Shown here: piece by piece, positions 6,900-15,519 of the stretch
Position numbering within the stretch: the stretch's first letter is position 1
Layout: each line of letters opens with the position of its first letter
NCBI GenBank assembly: GCA_036172345.1
Contig: JASFBB010000353.1
Span: forward strand, 1 to 33,666
Length of the DNA: 33,666 nt
Origin: NAK82 sp036172345
GTDB taxonomy: Bacteria > Chloroflexota > Anaerolineae > 4572-78 > NAK82
Direction of reading: 5' to 3'
Notes under the pieces: model-generated
Told to the model about the DNA's origin: nothing
Seen by the model: the letters and a program-made list of their open reading frames with translations, nothing else
Databases searched by the model: none
Position numbers and translations under genes: made by a program

Positions 6900-8582
6900 A
6901 TGAACCAAGCAAAGTACGTGATCGGCATCGATTTTGGCACTGAATCTGGCCGCGCCCTACTCGTGGATGTGGTCGATGGCCGTGAAGTGGCCACGGCGGT
7001 GCATACCTATGCCAACGGCGTGATTGACGAACGACTTCCTGAAAGCGGCGTAGCGCTGGAGCCGGATTGGGCACTGCAAGACCCCAACGATTATCTGGAG
7101 GTCTTCAAACGGGCAGTTCCTCAGGTGCTTCAGCTGAGCGGCGTCAACCCAGAGGACGTGATTGGGGTGGGTATTGATTTCACTTCCTGCACGATGTTGC
7201 CCACCAAGACGGATGGCACTCCCCTGTGCTTCCTGCCTCAATATCGCAATCGGCCTCATGCATGGGTAAAACTCTGGAAACACCATGCAGCTCAGCCAGA
7301 AGCCAACAAGCTGAATCAAATCGCACGTGAATTGGGATACACTTTTCTGGACCGCTACGGTGGCAAGATCAGTTCGGAATGGTTCTTCCCGAAATGCTGG
7401 CAAATACTGGATGAAGACCTGGAGATATATGAGGCTGCCGATCGCCTGATCGAGGCAGCCGACTGGGTTGTCTGGCAGCTGACCGGGATCGAGAAGCGCA
7501 ATATGTGCACCGCCGGTTACAAAGCGATCTGGTCGAAGCGTGAGGGCTTTCCCCCCAACGAGTTCTTCAAAGCGCTCGACCCGCGTATGGAGCACATCAT
7601 CGATGAGAAGATGTCGCGGGTGCTCTATCCGTTGGGCGCCAGGGCGGGTGGTTTGACCGAGCAAGCAGCCCGTTGGACAGGTCTGAAACCCGGCACTGCC
7701 GTGGCCATCGCCAATGTGGATGCTCATGTCGCTGTGCCGGCATCGACCGTTACCGAGCCGGGGCGCATGGTGATTATCATGGGCACTTCCAACTGCCATA
7801 TGGTGCTGGGAACGGAAGAGCGCATCGTGCCCGGTATGTGCGGCTATGTGGAAGATGGGATTGTGCCTGGTTTCTTCGGCTATGAGGCCGGGCAATCATG
7901 CGTGGGCGATCATTTCGCTTGGTTCGTGGAAAACGCTACACCTGCAGCATATGCAGAGGAAGCGCGCTTGCGCGGTATAGATATCCACCAGCTGCTGGAA
8001 GAAAAGGCAGCACGGTTGAAACCAGGCGAAAATGGCTTGGTGGCTCTGGACTGGTGGAACGGCAATCGCAGCGTGCTGGTGGATGTGGATCTGACTGGCA
8101 TGTTGTTAGGTGCCACGCTCGCGACGCGCCCGGAGGAAATCTACCGTGCTCTTATCGAGGCCACTGCGTATGGAACACGTGTGATCATCGAAGCCTTTGA
8201 GAGTTCAGGCGTTCCCGTCAACGAAATTGTGGCGACGGGGGGACTCCCTGACCGTAACAAATTGCTGATGCAGATCTATGCCGACGTGACAGGGCGCTCT
8301 ATTCATATCGCCGGCACACGTCAAGGCGGTGCGCTTGGCTCTGCGATGCATGCTGCCGTGGCCGCCGGCCCCGAGGCTGAGGGTTATGCTACCATCTTTG
8401 AGGCTTGCAAGCGCATGGCGTCCTTGCGTAATGAGGTTTACCATCCTATACCAGAAAACAAGCGTATCTATGATCAGCTGTACCGCGAATACTTGACATT
8501 GCATGATTATTTTGGCCGCGGCACCAATAATGTAATGAAACGTTTGAAGGAGTTGCGCGCCCGCGTGCGCACTCGCTCGTAG
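6900..8582 (+). CDS. araB: Ribulokinase (AraB-type FGGY kinase)
   Basis: A 560-residue FGGY-family sugar kinase, the length expected for AraB, which phosphorylates L-ribulose to L-ribulose 5-phosphate with ATP. Seen: the N-terminal phosphate-binding GIDFGTESGRALLVDV, GVGIDFTSCTMLP, YGGKISSEWFFPK, ANVDAHVAVPAS, MGTSNCHMVLG, VPGMCGYVEDGIVPG, FGYEAGQSCVGDHFAWFV, the C-terminal ATG-GLPDRN motif and DYFGRGTNNVMKRL, all typical of AraB rather than xylulose or glycerol kinases. The start ATG at 6900 follows GAGGGAG. It ends the sugar block. No araA isomerase or araD epimerase is nearby, so either they lie elsewhere or the imported sugar is itself a ketopentose. Confidence 0.92.
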   Translation: MNQAKYVIGIDFGTESGRALLVDVVDGREVATAVHTYANGVIDERLPESGVALEPDWALQDPNDYLEVFKRAVPQVLQLSGVNPEDVIGVGIDFTSCTMLPTKTDGTPLCFLPQYRNRPHAWVKLWKHHAAQPEANKLNQIARELGYTFLDRYGGKISSEWFFPKCWQILDEDLEIYEAADRLIEAADWVVWQLTGIEKRNMCTAGYKAIWSKREGFPPNEFFKALDPRMEHIIDEKMSRVLYPLGARAGGLTEQAARWTGLKPGTAVAIANVDAHVAVPASTVTEPGRMVIIMGTSNCHMVLGTEERIVPGMCGYVEDGIVPGFFGYEAGQSCVGDHFAWFVENATPAAYAEEARLRGIDIHQLLEEKAARLKPGENGLVALDWWNGNRSVLVDVDLTGMLLGATLATRPEEIYRALIEATAYGTRVIIEAFESSGVPVNEIVATGGLPDRNKLLMQIYADVTGRSIHIAGTRQGGALGSAMHAAVAAGPEAEGYATIFEACKRMASLRNEVYHPIPENKRIYDQLYREYLTLHDYFGRGTNNVMKRLKELRARVRTRS

Positions 8583-8668
8583 GTCTACATCTAAAACCGT
8601 CGGCCATCCTCATGCTCTTGTAGATCCGTTTGTGGCCAGGCGAGAAGATCAAAAGCTTGGATCACATC

Positions 8669-8703
8669 GGGGACTCAAAAGTTTTTCGGGCTGAAGAGTC
8701 CCC
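8669..8703. other. Perfect 8-bp inverted repeat after araB
   Basis: GGGGACTC (8669-8676) and GAGTCCCC (8696-8703) flank a 19-base loop. No T-run follows on either strand. It may be a weak 3'-end structure of the sugar operon mRNA. It lies 18 bases before the -35 box of the next promoter. Confidence 0.4.
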
Positions 8704-8720
8704 TGGGGTTGCTAGAAGGG

Positions 8721-8749
8721 TTGACAACTCCTCTGTGTCGGTGTATACT
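8721..8749 (+). promoter_or_regulatory. Strong promoter for the SWIM gene / leader RNA
   Basis: -35 TTGACA at 8721-8726 is a perfect match, the spacer is 17 bases, and the -10 is TATACT at 8744-8749. The predicted start near 8756 gives an unusually long leader of about 154 bases before the SWIM gene ATG at 8910. That leader contains a terminator-like hairpin. Confidence 0.8.
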
Positions 8750-8823
8750 TGAATGTAGAGGCGTGGGAGAGAGCAATCGGCCATGAATCTCCTAACCCGT
8801 GATAACTGGATAGAGGTTGTTTC

Positions 8824-8856
8824 GAGCAGTGGGGACTATTTCCCAGTGCTCTTTTT
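8824..8856 (+). terminator. Terminator-like hairpin inside the SWIM gene leader
   Basis: GAGCA-g-TGGGGA pairs with TTCCCA-g-TGCTC (one G-G mismatch, one G-U pair, short loop near 8836-8839) and is followed by five T residues at 8852-8856, then GTTCTT. It lies about 70 to 100 bases after the predicted start from the 8721 promoter and upstream of the SWIM ATG. Either the promoter makes a short RNA of about 100 nt, or this is an attenuator controlling the SWIM gene. Confidence 0.6.
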
Positions 8857-8909
8857 GTTCTTCCATAGCCCTGTGTGGGGTCACATTTAATGATGAAAGG
8901 GGTGGATCG

Positions 8910-9164
8910 ATGGACTCGAGCATGATCGGCAAGATCGAAAAAGCGATGCGATATGCTCAAGAGCCGGACCGTATCACTTTCCGGGAGTTCAAAGTGCGCT
9001 TTACCGGAGATCACAAGGCACACATAGTGGGTTATCACGAAGGACAATGGAGCTGCGACTGCGATTTCTTTGCGGCGCGTGGTGTATGTAGCCATGTGAT
9101 GACCCTGGAACGTGTCCTCAGAGGTATGGTGGAACCAGCAGCTACCACACCATTGCCCGCGTAA
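8910..9164 (+). CDS. Small SWIM zinc-finger protein
   Basis: An 84-residue protein whose second half is a SWIM zinc finger: W-S-C-D-C-D-F followed by C-S-H, giving C49, C51, C60 and H62 in the CxCx8CxH pattern. SWIM domains bind nucleic acid or protein partners. Stand-alone versions this small have no assigned function that I know of. The start ATG at 8910 is supported by AAAGGGGTGG about five bases upstream; a longer reading frame from 8817 would run through the terminator hairpin and is unlikely. The gene is monocistronic, with a strong promoter at 8721 and a strong terminator at 9185-9221, and it converges on gltD. Confidence 0.82.
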   Translation: MDSSMIGKIEKAMRYAQEPDRITFREFKVRFTGDHKAHIVGYHEGQWSCDCDFFAARGVCSHVMTLERVLRGMVEPAATTPLPA

Positions 9165-9184
9165 AACCTGACGGACGTTGTCTT

Positions 9185-9221
9185 GTACAGCGCCACCGGT
9201 CGCGGTGGCGCTGTACTTTTT
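9185..9221 (+). terminator. Rho-independent terminator of the SWIM gene
   Basis: A perfect 13-bp stem (GTACAGCGCCACC with GGTGGCGCTGTAC, loop of 6) is followed by five T residues. The minus strand lacks a T-run, so it works mainly for the plus-strand SWIM gene, though the stem may also help end the convergent gltD transcript. Confidence 0.92.
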
Positions 9222-9233
9222 GTCCCAAGGATC

Positions 9234-10733
9234 TCACAACAAGCTGGTGTGTCCTGTTAGGTGAGCGTCACACTCGCGGGCGGCAGCACGCCCCTCGCGG
9301 ATGGCCCACACAACCAAGCTTTGACCGCGTCGCATATCACCTGCTGCAAACACTCCGCTTACATTAGTGCGGTAACTTCCGGGAGGAGTTTTGACATTGG
9401 AGCGCGTATCTCGTTCGATGCCCAGTTGCTCTAATAATGGGGTTTCCGGGCCAGTAAATCCCATTGCCAACAGTACCAACTGCGCCGGCCACACTTGTTC
9501 ACTGCCGGGCACTTCCTGTGGGGTGGGCCGATCACCACTGCTCGCCTCAACCTTCCACACGACGCGTACCGTGTGTACCGCCCGCACGTGTCCACTCGCA
9601 TCACCCTCAAAACGTTTAGCTGTGGTGGCATACTGACGTGGCTCGCTCCCAAAGCGCACGACAACTTCTTCATGTCCGTAATCGAGGCGGTACACCCGTG
9701 GCCATTCCGGCCACGGATTATCGGGTTGACGCACATCAGGAGGACGTTCCAGAATTTCGAATTGTACCACGCTGCGACAACCCTGGCGCAATGCCGTGGC
9801 GACACAGTCGGTACCAGTATCACCACCGCCAATGACGACCACATCCTTATCGTGCGCGCTGAGCAGGCTCTCCGGTCCTGGGTCGGCACATCCTGTTTCC
9901 AGGAGGCTGCGCGTAGCTTCTGTCAAATACTCTATGGCGAAATAGATGCCCCGCAGCTGGCGTCCTTCCACCGATAAATCGCGCGGTTGTCTGGCACCCC
10001 CACATAATACTACAGCATCGAACTCGCGCAGTAGCTTCTCAGCTGGATAGTCTCGTCCCACTTCGGTGCCAGTGATAAAGGAGATCCCAGACGCGCTCAT
10101 CAAGTTAATACGAGACTGCACCACCTGTTTATCTAGCTTCATATTGGGGATGCCGTACATCAGCAAACCACCCGCGCGGTCCGCGCGCTCAAACACGACA
10201 ACGGTGTGTCCGGCACGATTGAGTTGATCAGCACACGCTAAACCGGCTGGTCCAGAGCCAACCACGGCAACACGTTTCCCAGTACGCACCGCGGGCAGGT
10301 AGGGTTTCAGCCAGCCCTCAGCAACCCCCCTTTCTGCAATAGCATACTCGATCTCTTTAATAGTCACAGGCTGCTCATTGATACCTAGTACGCAGGAACC
10401 TTCGCAAGGTGCTGGGCAGACGCGACCGGTGAACTCTGGAAAATTATTGGTTCGCAGCAAGCGCTCCAGCGCCTGCCGCCAAAGACCCCGAGAGATCAAA
10501 TCATTCCACTCTGGGATAAGATTATGAAGGGGACATCCAGAAGTTGCACCAGCCAGCAAGGTTCCTGTGTGGCAGAAAGGTGTGCCGCAATCCATGCACC
10601 GCGCTGCCTGTGTACGCAACACTTCCTCATCCAAAGAAAGATGGAACTCATTCCAGTCCGCTATACGTTCACTGGCCAGCCGAGTTAAGGCTACTCGACG
10701 TTCGTACTCCAAAACGCCTGTCACTTTGCCCAT
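9234..10733 (-). CDS. gltD: Glutamate synthase small subunit, NADPH-dependent
   Basis: A 499-residue flavoprotein that passes electrons from NAD(P)H to the large subunit for glutamate synthesis. Residues 30-130 hold the Fer4_20-type N-terminal domain with RCMDCGTPFCHTG, SGCPLHNLIPEWNDL, and VCPAPCEGSCV, which ligate two 4Fe-4S clusters. An FAD-binding motif VAVVGSGPAGLACA and an NAD(P)-binding motif VVVIGGGDTGTDCVATAL follow, and the C-terminus has GVFAAGDMRRGQSLVVWAIREG. The start ATG at 10733 has GGAG seven bases upstream; a longer frame overlapping the end of gltB is not needed. It lies 34 bases after the gltB stop, so the two subunits are almost certainly cotranscribed. Confidence 0.95.
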   Translation of the reverse strand: MGKVTGVLEYERRVALTRLASERIADWNEFHLSLDEEVLRTQAARCMDCGTPFCHTGTLLAGATSGCPLHNLIPEWNDLISRGLWRQALERLLRTNNFPEFTGRVCPAPCEGSCVLGINEQPVTIKEIEYAIAERGVAEGWLKPYLPAVRTGKRVAVVGSGPAGLACADQLNRAGHTVVVFERADRAGGLLMYGIPNMKLDKQVVQSRINLMSASGISFITGTEVGRDYPAEKLLREFDAVVLCGGARQPRDLSVEGRQLRGIYFAIEYLTEATRSLLETGCADPGPESLLSAHDKDVVVIGGGDTGTDCVATALRQGCRSVVQFEILERPPDVRQPDNPWPEWPRVYRLDYGHEEVVVRFGSEPRQYATTAKRFEGDASGHVRAVHTVRVVWKVEASSGDRPTPQEVPGSEQVWPAQLVLLAMGFTGPETPLLEQLGIERDTRSNVKTPPGSYRTNVSGVFAAGDMRRGQSLVVWAIREGRAAARECDAHLTGHTSLL

Positions 10734-10767
10734 TGCTATACTCCATCGTTTCCACTCAGCTGCCGTC

Positions 10768-13700
10768 TCAGTTCCCACCCACACGTGCATGATCCATCTT
10801 ATTAAGATCAAAAGCGATCATAAACGCTTCTTCTTCTGAGATCCCCTGTTCCTTGACGCGAGTGACCGCCTCTAACATACGCTTGTAGTCTTTAGGCATC
10901 ACCTTGACGAATCGAAACACCATCTCTTCCCAGTTTTCCAGAACACGCTGAGCTTTCGGGCTGCGTGTATATTCTGCATGGTGCCCAATCATTTGGCGCA
11001 CTTGTTCGATTTCCTCATCATCTTCCAGCTTCTCCAGCCACACCATAGATTGGTTGCAACGCTGTGGAAGATCCCCAATCTCGTCAAGCACGTAGGCGAT
11101 GCCGCCTGACATGCCCGCAGCGAAATTGCGCCCTGTCTTGCCTAGCACCACTACGCGTCCGCCGGTCATATACTCGCAGCCATGATCGCCTACCCCTTCC
11201 ACAACGGCATATGCGCCACTGTTTCGGACGCAAAAGCGTTCCCCGGCCATACCACAAATGTATGCTTCACCGCTGGTGGCACCATACAGTGCGACATTGC
11301 CGATGATAGTGTTTTCATCGGCAGCGAATCTGCTCGCGACGAGTGGATACACAATAATCTTACCACCCGAAAGGCCCTTACCAAGGTAGTCGTTGGCGTC
11401 CCCCTCCAGGTAGAGAGTCAGACCACGCGGGATGAAGGCGCCAAAGCTCTGGCCTGCCGAGCCCTCGAAATAGAGACGGATGGTGTCCTCCGGTAAGCCA
11501 GCACTGCCATAGCGTCGTGTTATCCGGCTGCCCAACATTGTACCGACGGCACGGTCGACATTGCGCACCGGCAACGTTGCGACGACCGGCACACCTTGCT
11601 CCAATGCCGGCCGACAGAGCTCGAGCAACACGCGATGGTCGAGCGTCTTCTCTAACCTGTGATCCTGTTGTCTGCGACAATGGCGTCCCACCGTCACTGG
11701 GACATCAGGCATTTTGAGGATAGCGGACAGGTCCAGGTATTTGGCCTTCCAATGTTGGATGTTCTCGCGCACCCTTAGGCGATCGACATGTCCCACCATT
11801 TCCTCGAGGGTTCGAAAGCCTAGCTGTGCCATAAGCTCGCGCACTTCTTGTGCCACAAAGCGCATGAAGTTCACCACATACTCTGGATCACCGGCGAATT
11901 TGCGCCGCAGCTCCGGATTCTGGGTAGCAATGCCGACCGGACAAGTATCCAGATGACACGCGCGCATCATCACACAACCCAACGCCACCAATGGGGCGGT
12001 AGCGAAGCCAAATTCCTCCGCGCCCAGTAACGCGGCGATAACCACATCGCGGCCGGTTTTCAGCTGCCCATCAACCTCAACCGCAATGCGGTCGCGCAGC
12101 CCGTTCAGGAGCAACGTCTGATGGGTCTCGGCCAGGCCCAATTCCCATGGTAGACCGGCGTGCTTGATGCTGGAACGCGGAGAGGCGCCGGTGCCGCCGT
12201 CGTAGCCGCTGATAAGCACAACGTCAGCCCGTGCTTTAGCCACTCCGGCAGCAATCGTACCTACCCCGACCTCCGAGACCAGTTTCACACTGATGCGTGC
12301 CTCTGGGTTGGCGCACTTCAAGTCGTGGATCAGTTCTGCTAAGTCTTCGATCGAGTAGATGTCATGATGTGGCGGTGGTGAGATAAGGCCAACGCCAGGC
12401 GTGGCATGGCGCACTTCAGCGATCCACGGATATACTTTGTGACCCGGTAGTTGTCCTCCTTCGCCCGGCTTGGCTCCTTGAGCCATCTTGATTTGCAGCT
12501 CTTGCGCGTTGACCAGGTATTCACTGGTCACACCGAAACGAGCCGAGGCCACCTGCTTAATAGCACTATTGCGTGAATCCCCATTGGGATCGGGTTTGTA
12601 ACGCGCCGGGTCCTCGCCCCCTTCGCCTGTATTGCTCTTGCCTCCGATGCGATTCATCGCAATGGCTAATGCTTCGTGTGCCTCCTTGCTGATAGAGCCA
12701 TAGGACATCGCGCCGGTCTTGAAACGTTTACACAGCGACTCCACCGATTCGACCTCGTCAAGCGGCACCGACTTTTCAGCGAACTTGAGATCGAGCAGGC
12801 CACGCAATGTTGCCAAACGCTGTGTCTGATCGTTGATCAGTTGCGCATACTCCTTGTAAACGGCGTAGTCACCGGTACGACATGCCAGCTGGAGCTTGTA
12901 GATCGTCTCCGGGTTCCAGAGGTGGTGTTCACCGTCATAGCGCCATTGGTAATCACCCCCTACGTCCAGTGCGATGTTGTCAGCTGGACGTTTTTCAAAA
13001 GCACAGCGATGACGCAAGACCGCTTCCTGAGCGATCACGTCGATGCCAATCCCCCCGATGCGCGATGGTGTCCAAGTGAAGTAGCGTTCGATGACGCTCT
13101 GATGCAAGCCCACGGCCTCGAAGATCTGGGCGCCAAAATAGCTCTGCAGGGTGGAGATACCCATTTTGGAAGCCACTTTGACCACGCCCTTGAGCAACGC
13201 TTTGACCACATTTTTCTCCGCCTGCTCATAATCAATGCCGTTGAGCAGTCCCTCACGGATCATATCGGCCACCGTTTCGTAAAGCAGATAAGGATTAACA
13301 GCTGAGGCACCGTATCCGATCAGGGCAGCGAAATGGTGCACTTCACGTGGCTCGCCGGACTCGAGCACTAGGCTGACGCGCGTGCGGGTGCCATAGCGGA
13401 TCAGATGGTGGTGTAGTCCCGACACCGCCAGCAATGCCGGAATGGCGGCTTTGTCTGGTCCAATGTCGCGGTCCGACAAGATGAGAATATTGACGCCTTC
13501 TTCAATTGCCAGATCAGCTTGGCGATAGAGTGCTTCCATCGCTTCTTCTAATGCTGCACCACCTCCTGACGGGTCAAACAAGATGGGAAGCGTCCGTGAT
13601 TTGAAACCCGGCCAACGCACATGTCGCAGGCGTGCCAGCTCGGCGTTGGTCAGGATAGGAGATGAGAGTTTGATCTGGTGACAGCTCTCCGGACCAGGTT

Positions 13701-15411
13701 CAAGTAAATTGCCTTCGCTACCCAGCACAAGCTCAGTCGAAGTGATGATCTCCTCCCGGATCGCATCAATGGGCGGATTGGTAACCTGAGCGAAGAGCTG
13801 CTTGAAATAGTTATAGAGCAGCTGGGGTCGATCGGAGAGCACGGCCAGTGGCGCGTCGTTTCCCATAGAGCCCAACGGCTCAACACCCTGCTCTGCCATT
13901 GGCTCTATCAGCAGCCGCACGTCTTCGTATGTATAACCAAATGCTTGCTGAAGGCGCACTACGGTGGTGTGGTCTGGCAAGGGAGGTGCAATATCGCAGT
14001 CTGCCGGCAGCCGTTGTAGCTCGATCAGATACTGATCAAGCCACCGGCGATATGGTTGGATCGTGGCGATCTGGTGCTTGATCTCATCATCGCTAATAAT
14101 GCGCTGTTGTTCCGTGTCGATCAATAACATACGCCCTGGTTCAAGGCGTCCCTTGTAGCGCACTCGCTCCGGGGGAATGTCGAGCACCCCGACCTCAGAG
14201 GCCATGATCACCAGATTATCCTCTGTGATATAGTAGCGCGCTGGACGCAGCCCGTTGCGATCGAGCACAGCGCCAATCCGGATACCATCTGTGAAGCCGA
14301 CAGCCGCTGGTCCATCCCACGGCTCCATAAGCGCGCTGTGAAACTCGTAGAAGGCGCGCTTTTCATCGCTCATACTTTCGTGGTGCGACCACGGTTCCGG
14401 GATCAACATCATCACAGCATGCGGGAGCGAGCGCCCGCTCAGCACCAGGAACTCGAGCACATTGTCCAGAATGGCTGAATCGCTGCCTTCGGGGTTGATC
14501 ACAGGCAAAACCTTGTGCAGATCTTCGCCAAAAAGGGAAGACTTGAACATTGCCTGTCCTGCGTGGAACCAGTTTACATTGCCACGCAGCGTGTTGATCT
14601 CGCCGTTGTGGATGATCATGCGGTAGGGATGCGCACGATCCCAGCTGGGGAACGTGTTGGTGCTGAAGCGCGAATGCACCAGTGCCAATGCCGACTCGAC
14701 CGCGGGATGGGAGAGGTCGGGGTAGAACAACTCCAGTTGTGTGGCCGTGAGCATCCCTTTGTAGACGATGGTGCGATGCGACATACTGCTCACATAGAAG
14801 AACGAGCCGAACGGTAGCTGTCCTGGTCGGCTGACCAGGTCACGCATACGCCGCATGCGAATTTCGTTCTCAATACGACGACGGATGACATACAGCTTGC
14901 GTTCAAAAGCCATGTCATCTTCGATGCGAGGGTCGCGACCGATAAAGATCTGTCGCACAAATGGTTTAGAAGCATGGGCTGTTTTGCCCAAGCAAGTGAC
15001 ATCGGTGGGCACGGTGCGCCACCCGAGCACCCGTTGGCCTTCCTCCTGAACGATCTGTTCCAGACACTGTTCACAGATGCGCTCACTGCGCGCTTTATCT
15101 GTAGGGGATAGGAAGAGCATTCCCACGCCGTACTGACCGGGTGGGGGCAAGTCAATCCCAGTCTCCCAGCATGCCTTCTGGAAAAAAGCGTGGGGGATTT
15201 GCAACATAATTCCCGCGCCGTCTCCAGTATTAGGGTCAGCCCCGGTGGCGCCGCGGTGTGCCAAATTACGCAACATGGTGAGCGCTTGGCGCACCACTGC
15301 ATTGGATTTTTCCCCTTTGACATTGACGACGAACCCGATTCCACACGCTGCGCGTTCGAAACGCGGTTCATAGAGCGTGCCATGCCACGACACATCAATC
15401 CGAGCATCCAT
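10768..15411 (-). CDS. gltB: Glutamate synthase large subunit
   Basis: A 1547-residue enzyme, the usual length for bacterial GltB. It hydrolyses glutamine and transfers ammonia to 2-oxoglutarate, giving two glutamates. Seen: a short propeptide followed by catalytic Cys23 in AACGIGFVVN (class II amidotransferase domain, to about 430), a central domain, the FMN synthase domain with GEGGEDPARYKPD, AKPGEGGQLPGHKV and GYDGGTGASPRSS, the 3Fe-4S motif C-x5-C-x4-C in CHLDTCPVGIATQ near residue 1150, and the C-terminal beta-helix with ANDYLGKGLSGGKI and YMTGGRVVVLG. The start ATG at 15411 is in the right place relative to Cys23 but has a weak ribosome-binding site. It precedes gltD and follows an FMN-binding paralogue. 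Confidence 0.97.
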   Translation of the reverse strand: MDARIDVSWHGTLYEPRFERAACGIGFVVNVKGEKSNAVVRQALTMLRNLAHRGATGADPNTGDGAGIMLQIPHAFFQKACWETGIDLPPPGQYGVGMLFLSPTDKARSERICEQCLEQIVQEEGQRVLGWRTVPTDVTCLGKTAHASKPFVRQIFIGRDPRIEDDMAFERKLYVIRRRIENEIRMRRMRDLVSRPGQLPFGSFFYVSSMSHRTIVYKGMLTATQLELFYPDLSHPAVESALALVHSRFSTNTFPSWDRAHPYRMIIHNGEINTLRGNVNWFHAGQAMFKSSLFGEDLHKVLPVINPEGSDSAILDNVLEFLVLSGRSLPHAVMMLIPEPWSHHESMSDEKRAFYEFHSALMEPWDGPAAVGFTDGIRIGAVLDRNGLRPARYYITEDNLVIMASEVGVLDIPPERVRYKGRLEPGRMLLIDTEQQRIISDDEIKHQIATIQPYRRWLDQYLIELQRLPADCDIAPPLPDHTTVVRLQQAFGYTYEDVRLLIEPMAEQGVEPLGSMGNDAPLAVLSDRPQLLYNYFKQLFAQVTNPPIDAIREEIITSTELVLGSEGNLLEPGPESCHQIKLSSPILTNAELARLRHVRWPGFKSRTLPILFDPSGGGAALEEAMEALYRQADLAIEEGVNILILSDRDIGPDKAAIPALLAVSGLHHHLIRYGTRTRVSLVLESGEPREVHHFAALIGYGASAVNPYLLYETVADMIREGLLNGIDYEQAEKNVVKALLKGVVKVASKMGISTLQSYFGAQIFEAVGLHQSVIERYFTWTPSRIGGIGIDVIAQEAVLRHRCAFEKRPADNIALDVGGDYQWRYDGEHHLWNPETIYKLQLACRTGDYAVYKEYAQLINDQTQRLATLRGLLDLKFAEKSVPLDEVESVESLCKRFKTGAMSYGSISKEAHEALAIAMNRIGGKSNTGEGGEDPARYKPDPNGDSRNSAIKQVASARFGVTSEYLVNAQELQIKMAQGAKPGEGGQLPGHKVYPWIAEVRHATPGVGLISPPPHHDIYSIEDLAELIHDLKCANPEARISVKLVSEVGVGTIAAGVAKARADVVLISGYDGGTGASPRSSIKHAGLPWELGLAETHQTLLLNGLRDRIAVEVDGQLKTGRDVVIAALLGAEEFGFATAPLVALGCVMMRACHLDTCPVGIATQNPELRRKFAGDPEYVVNFMRFVAQEVRELMAQLGFRTLEEMVGHVDRLRVRENIQHWKAKYLDLSAILKMPDVPVTVGRHCRRQQDHRLEKTLDHRVLLELCRPALEQGVPVVATLPVRNVDRAVGTMLGSRITRRYGSAGLPEDTIRLYFEGSAGQSFGAFIPRGLTLYLEGDANDYLGKGLSGGKIIVYPLVASRFAADENTIIGNVALYGATSGEAYICGMAGERFCVRNSGAYAVVEGVGDHGCEYMTGGRVVVLGKTGRNFAAGMSGGIAYVLDEIGDLPQRCNQSMVWLEKLEDDEEIEQVRQMIGHHAEYTRSPKAQRVLENWEEMVFRFVKVMPKDYKRMLEAVTRVKEQGISEEEAFMIAFDLNKMDHARVGGN

Positions 15412-15519
15412 GTGTCAGACCATTCTTTATCCCAAATCTCAATGCTACGCTCCCAATCCGAAGCACGTTCCGCCACTCGCAAGGAAGCACAGTTGCGAGC
15501 GCCAAGCAGATGCAAGATG

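Noticed and set aside
6957..7895. A 312-codon minus-strand frame opposite the ribulokinase gene
   Set aside because: The plus strand encodes an intact AraB with all family motifs; the antisense frame reads as low-information sequence.
8817..8909. Longer SWIM protein starting at 8817
   Set aside because: It would be translated through the terminator-like hairpin, while ATG 8910 has a strong ribosome-binding site.
11182..13305. Several plus-strand reading frames of 80-209 codons antisense to gltB
   Set aside because: They lie opposite clear glutamate synthase motifs, show no recognisable protein features and lack ribosome-binding sites; they are shadows of the coding strand.
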